A DNA stretch of 64,000 nt from assembly GCF_022581195.2 (NCBI RefSeq), contig NC_061470.1, positions 11,036,001 to 11,100,000 on the forward strand. The letters run 5' to 3'. Of this stretch, positions 23,601 to 29,600 are shown in pieces. This stretch comes from Helicoverpa zea. Taxonomy: Eukaryota; Arthropoda; Insecta; Lepidoptera; Noctuidae. The notes beneath the pieces are model-generated. The model worked only from the letters and a program-made list of their open reading frames with translations, had not been told where the DNA came from and ran no database searches. A program made the position numbers and the translations under genes. Every line of letters begins with the position of its first letter. Position 1 is the first letter of the stretch.

Positions 23601-26600
23601 AAGGGGAGAATTTAAGTTACTCGTACATAAGAAAACAATGAGTTAGTTAATAAAATATTGGGCACAGCTTGACTCTCTAATATCGATAAAAAAGATATAA
23701 ACTTTTCCCACATTGTCTTGGGAATGAAGTTCTTGCAGCTATGATCTAATTCATTATATAATTTCGTAAAAGTTCTTAAATATAATAAATACAGTAATGT
23801 AGTTCATAGTTTCAACATGAGATAAGACAACAAGACACAATTAGATGAGATTTCACACCTCCATCAGTGATGTACCACACTAGCTATTCGTGTTCGTAGA
23901 TTTGTGTATAAATGTAACATACTATGTTCGGTAGAGGTCACTTTTGTAAAAATTCGCTACTATTTTATTTTCCCAAAATTCCTTGTAAAAATTTGTAGTT
24001 TTCTCTTCAAATTAGATGTTGCTTTTAGTCAAAATTTGTTGAATTTCAGATTTGCCACAAAGTTGGATGTCAGTTAAATTTTTATTCCTGAGTTAGAAGC
24101 GTGGGCTTTAAAAGAAATTTCTTTAATTGAACTCAGTAAAATAGATATACAATTCTGAACAGTTTATAGCCCACAGCAGTTTCACACAAGGCAGTCCCGG
24201 TGTAGTAACCAACACACAAAGCTACATGTTAATCGAACAACGGTTTCAGCGCTCGAGATCGGAAATTCTTATGTCCCAGAGTCCGCCGAGCACTCTCTAC
24301 AAGCACGCGGTATTCACCGACCGGGCTGACGGCAGGAGCAACACCCTGCCCAAGGAGGTACGGCATGAGAACGGCAGCAGTTCTCCGACCCTCAGCGTCA
24401 AGTCGCTGAACCTCAAGCCGTCCAGCCCGAGGCTCGGGAAGGTCAAGTTCGGCTCGTCGCCCTCCAATATGTGCAAGATGGATGATAGTAAGGACGTGCC
24501 TACGGGAAAGATACAGTATTTGGTTGCTGTTCATCGGTGAGTGGTTGTTTTGTTAGATGATGTAGTTTTTAGATTTGTTTTGTCTTTTTGTCCTATTTAG
24601 GAGGTTTTCTCCATATTGTAAGATGGTCAAAGTCAAAGCTCTTTTTTCTGTGTAAGGTTACAAAGATGTTAGTATGTATGTACATAATATTAATTATAAA
24701 GTATTTTGTGCAACTATTTAGGTGAAAATGATTTAGTTGGTATTATTTTTTACTAGCTGTTGGCGCCAAACTGTCGATTTTTATGTTGCTGCTCAAAAAA
24801 TACCCTGGGTCGAGCGTACTGCGTAGGTAATCAATGAGCGAGTGCCGGTCATGAATGTCCACTAGCGGTGTGTCGCGCTTTCGCCGTTCGCTGCCTATTT
24901 GAAGTGCTGCACATAACCTTCTTTACCTATAATTTTATAGGAAGCAGTGTCGGTCAGACGCGTACTTCCTCCCCTGGCAGCGCAGCCGCTCCTCAGTGTT
25001 CGGCGTGCCCCTGCTGGTGGGTGTACGCGACGCGTGCAGCGGGCGGCAGCTGTACGCGCGAGTGTGGCAGCAGGTGGCGCGGCTGCTCAGTGCACGGCCA
25101 CCGCATCATGACCAGCATAACCATGCTACTGATTGGTAAGGGCTTTTTTATAATAAAACAAGCTGATTCCGTGAACTTCGTATCGTTCAAACCTTTCCTG
25201 GACCTCTACAAATATTATAAAACCAAAATCAGGTCAATCGGCCTAGCCGTTCTCGAGTTTTAATCAAATTAACGAACAACAAACAATTCATTTTTATTTA
25301 TATAGATGTGTGTAGCGGTCGACAAAGTGTTTTGTGTCTTTTCAAACCAGATGAGGTGGATAGTTTAAAGAGTTGAGCAGAATATTTTTCATTGTTGATT
25401 GAACATTGTCATTTTTTTGCATTGTTGTTAAAAAATATCCGAAATTAATTAGCAAGCTCGTTTCCTGTTGTCGTTACTATGCTTTCCGCGTTACAGTAGT
25501 ATTACAATGTCTTTAATTGACTTTAAAAAAAAAGTATCAATTCTTTGTTTTACCTAAGAATTAATTTGGAATAATACCGGACTCCAGGATGTTTTATCCA
25601 ATAAAAAGCTCTAGACTTATCCTCCGAGTCTTTTTCCTAACCATGTTGGGGTCGTCTTCCAGTCTAACCGGATGTAGCTGTGTATCAGTGTTTTACAAGG
25701 AGCGACTGGCGTATCGGTCTTCCTCAACCCAGTTACCCGGGCAACCCAATACCCCTTGGTCAGACTGGTGTCAGACAAAGAGCTCTAGACTGCCAACACA
25801 TATCAGTGTAGTAACGTAACATTGTATTGCCAGCGACGACAGCCTGGGCTACGAGTTCCCGTTCCGCATCCGCGTGGTGCGCGCGGGCGGCGCCTGGTGC
25901 GCGCGCTGCGCCTGGCCGCTGCTGTGTCGCGGCTGTGCCCTGCCATGCACTGACACCGCCACCGCCACGCCGCGCACGCGCGTCAGTGCCGCTATAGATA
26001 GCGACGCGCCCAATACCAACTCCCCTATAGCGAAGAATAAGCTGAACAGGCATAATTCTGCACGGCTTTCTACTGATATTACGGTGAGTTTTTTGTGTTC
26101 TGTTATGTGGTTTATCTGTCGGAGTTATTTCTTTATGTCGATGACTTCATGATACGCTTATTGCGTGGTCTCAATTTTTTTTCGTAGCATGACAAATGTG
26201 TTTATATATTTTAGGGCGAGACGGAATGTGGCACGGTGAGCGCGGCAGAACTGAGTGCACTGCTGGCGGGCCCCCGCCGCGGCCTCATGCTGGCCATCGA
26301 CTGGGACCCCACCGCGCTGCATCTGCGCTACCAGTCCACACGGGAGAAGGTGAGGAGACCTATATATGCAGCACCTATATAGGTTTGATAAATGATAGGC
26401 GAATACGTGTAGGAATCAAAATGAGGACACATTTTGATTCCTACACGTATTCGCCTTTTATTTCCAAAACCATCGTTTCATATTGTCGTAAGAAGTCCTG
26501 AAGATATTGATGGTATAGAAGGTCATGCGATCAATAGGATCATTCCAATCGGATCTGGTCAAGGATGTGCAAGGCATCGTGCCCGGGGCGCGGCACGTAT

Positions 26601-29600
26601 ATATACGGCGACGCGGCTCTCAGCACTCAGTGTGTGATGGTCTTCGGCGCAGGGATGTTGTCGCACCGCGGAGTCGTCCGACACCTCGGACGCATTCGTT
26701 AGGGGCGGTGACGCAGGGCTCGGACGCGTGATGCGCTGTAGGCTACCTAAAGTTGAATATAGAACGCAATTTTTTATTATTCCTTTTTCCTTTATTCGGT
26801 TTAGAGTTGATGTAGAGTCTAGAGGATAAAAACAGTTTTTGCACTCAGATATCGAACGGTAAAAACCTTTCCCGAGATAGGAGAATTAATAGTTATTTGT
26901 TATACAAGAGTGCAAAGTTGCTTTTTAACCGCGGGCTCAATTTTGATGACCGAGCAAGCGAAGGATTCTAAAATTGAAACACGAGCATAGCGAGTGTTTC
27001 AATAATTAGAATCCTGAGCGATAGCGAGGGAATCAAAAGAGCACAAGGTGAAAAATCTTTGCACTCGAGTGCAACACGTAACTTTTCATCCCACTTCATC
27101 GAGGAAATGCAAAAAAACAAAATGGCGCGCACATATGAGTATCAAATTAAATAGAAGTACGTATTAAAGTTCACTTATTTGAAAACGCAGTTTAAAAATG
27201 AAACGAGGTTAAAAATCTATGTAAGAACAATAATAAAAATTACTTAATTAATTGAATAATTATTTTAAGCAGTATTTTATTTATTTAATATGTATTTGTT
27301 TGAAAAGTCTTATCAAGATTGTCACAAATGGAGTATTGCACACGATGTTCTAAATTCAAATCACTTTGCCGCTCTAGAGGATAAAAACTGCTTTTGCACT
27401 CAGATATCAAAGGGTAAAACTACTCTTTCCGAGATGGTGGGATGAAAAAATTATTTTTCAACATTTTTCTTGTGTTTTCTGCAGGCGTGGGTGGAGCACT
27501 GGTCGGTGGCAGCATGCCGGCAGGAGGCGGCTCGCGCTATCGACCTGGCGAGCTGCCTGCGCGCGTTCACGTCGTGCGAGCGGCTGGAGCAGCGCTACCA
27601 CTGCGCGCACTGCCGCAGCGCGCAGCCCGCCACCAAGAAGCTGCAGATATGGCGCCTGCCGCCCATACTCGTATGTACCACTACGTCACTATACGTTCAC
27701 GTCGTGCGAGCGGCTGGAGCAGCGCTACCACTGCGCGCACTGCCGCAGCGCGCAGCCCGCCACCAAGAAGCTGCAGATATGGCGCCTGCCGCCCATACTC
27801 GTATGTACCACTACGTCACTATACAAATATAACACCAAAGTTGATGACAACTTCAACCTTTTACCCAATAATACACTCTGTACATCAAAGATGGCAGCAT
27901 AGTGTTAAATATTGAGTTCGATGAAAGAAAGCGTGGAGCGTTTATGTAAGCTTTACTCTTTTTGGAAAAAATGCTAAACGCTTTCTTTCATCAAACTCAA
28001 TGTCCGAATTATTTAGTAATTTTTTAAAGGCGTGTTTTTTAATTTTGTTAAAAAAAAATTTTAAACTTTTTTTCGTATTTTTGACAGCAAACTCTTTCAT
28101 TTGATACCCATATCATGGAGTTAGATTTCAAATAGCCAGTCCGCCATTTTGGAGAGGCCGCCATATTGGATTTGTAATGACGTTTTTTAGCTAGTCTGTA
28201 TTGTCATCAAAACTATGAGCGTGTACAAAGTGGAAGTTGGGCAAATTAAGATTCCAAGATTTAGATAAGTGAAGCGTGTTAAAAACCCATAACTTCAAAA
28301 ACATCTCAAATTGATCGGCACCTATAGCCCTTCTGTTTCTCTTCCACAGATAGTCCACCTAAAACGTTTCCAATACGTGAACAACAAATGGATAAAATCA
28401 CAGAAAGTGGTCAACTTTCCGTTTCAAGACTTCGATCCCACCGCCTACCTCGCGTCCGTACCACAAGAAACTATACTACGGCATACAGAAATACTCAGTT
28501 CCAAACGGAGATCATCGGTCTTCGTTGATGACACCATATCAGAGTCAGATAGTGAGGAAGATGAAGAAAGTGCACAACCAAAGGTTCAGAGGCCCAAGGT
28601 CGAGAGGAAGAGGAAAGGGTCCGTGGAGGTGAAGGGCAGACAGAGGCTGGAGTCTACGAGCCTGGTGACCACGCCGGTGACGGATGATAACCTGATAGAC
28701 TATCATCAGCATCATTTGTTAAAGGATCAAGACCCGTTCGACTTGAAGTACAGATTGTATGCTGTTGTGGTGAGTATTGCTTCTTGCTTTATTACTTTGT
28801 TCTTGATTTTATTCTGCTAGCGGTTAAACCCTAAATATTTCGCTCCCCCGGATGAAAAATAGCATATAACTTCATTGGTAAATCGGCTATCTAAAACTGC
28901 AAGATTTCTCAAATCGGTGTCGACATTTTATTATTAACTAGCTTCTGCCAGCGGTTTCACCTGCGTCCCGTGGGAACTACTTCCCGTACCGGGATAAAAA
29001 GTAGCCTATAGTCTTCCTCGATAAATGGGCTATCTAACGCTGAAAGAAATTTTCAAATCGGACCAGTAGTTTCTGAGATTAGCGCGTTCAAACAAACAAA
29101 CAAACAAACTCTTCAGCTTTATAATATTAGTATAGATATAGAAATTGTATTTTGATATATCAAAAATCGCGCGCTGCCTGTCAACTTTCACACACACATT
29201 TTCACACGTTCACACTCATATATACACAATCTAATTTGATCGTGGCCTAGACGTAGCCACACATGTAATCCCGAGTGAGTGCTCTTGCTTCGTCTGTGAG
29301 CCTCTAGGATGTGTTGCCGCTATAGTGACGCCACAGTGTGGCCGGCCCCGCTACACGTGCGAGGCACGCGGGTAGCTAGGCACACGGCAGTGGCGCGCCT
29401 AGGGTTTCAAAACAACGCATGCCCAATCAAATTTTACCCGATTTCAAATAAGAAAGTTCAGCTTTCGACTAAGTATGTATGTAGTATTTTTTCATAAACT
29501 ACTGGTTAGGTTAGGTTCCAATAACAATCCAACTAATTTTATACACTTATCTATTAAATTTTCGTTTATGCGATTTACTAGTCTGAGAAATACACAGATC

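Noticed and set aside
26585..26660. TATATATA followed by CTCAGCACTCAGT, a possible intronic promoter
   Set aside because: Single TATA-like string with a loose initiator match in repeat-rich intron; too weak to annotate.
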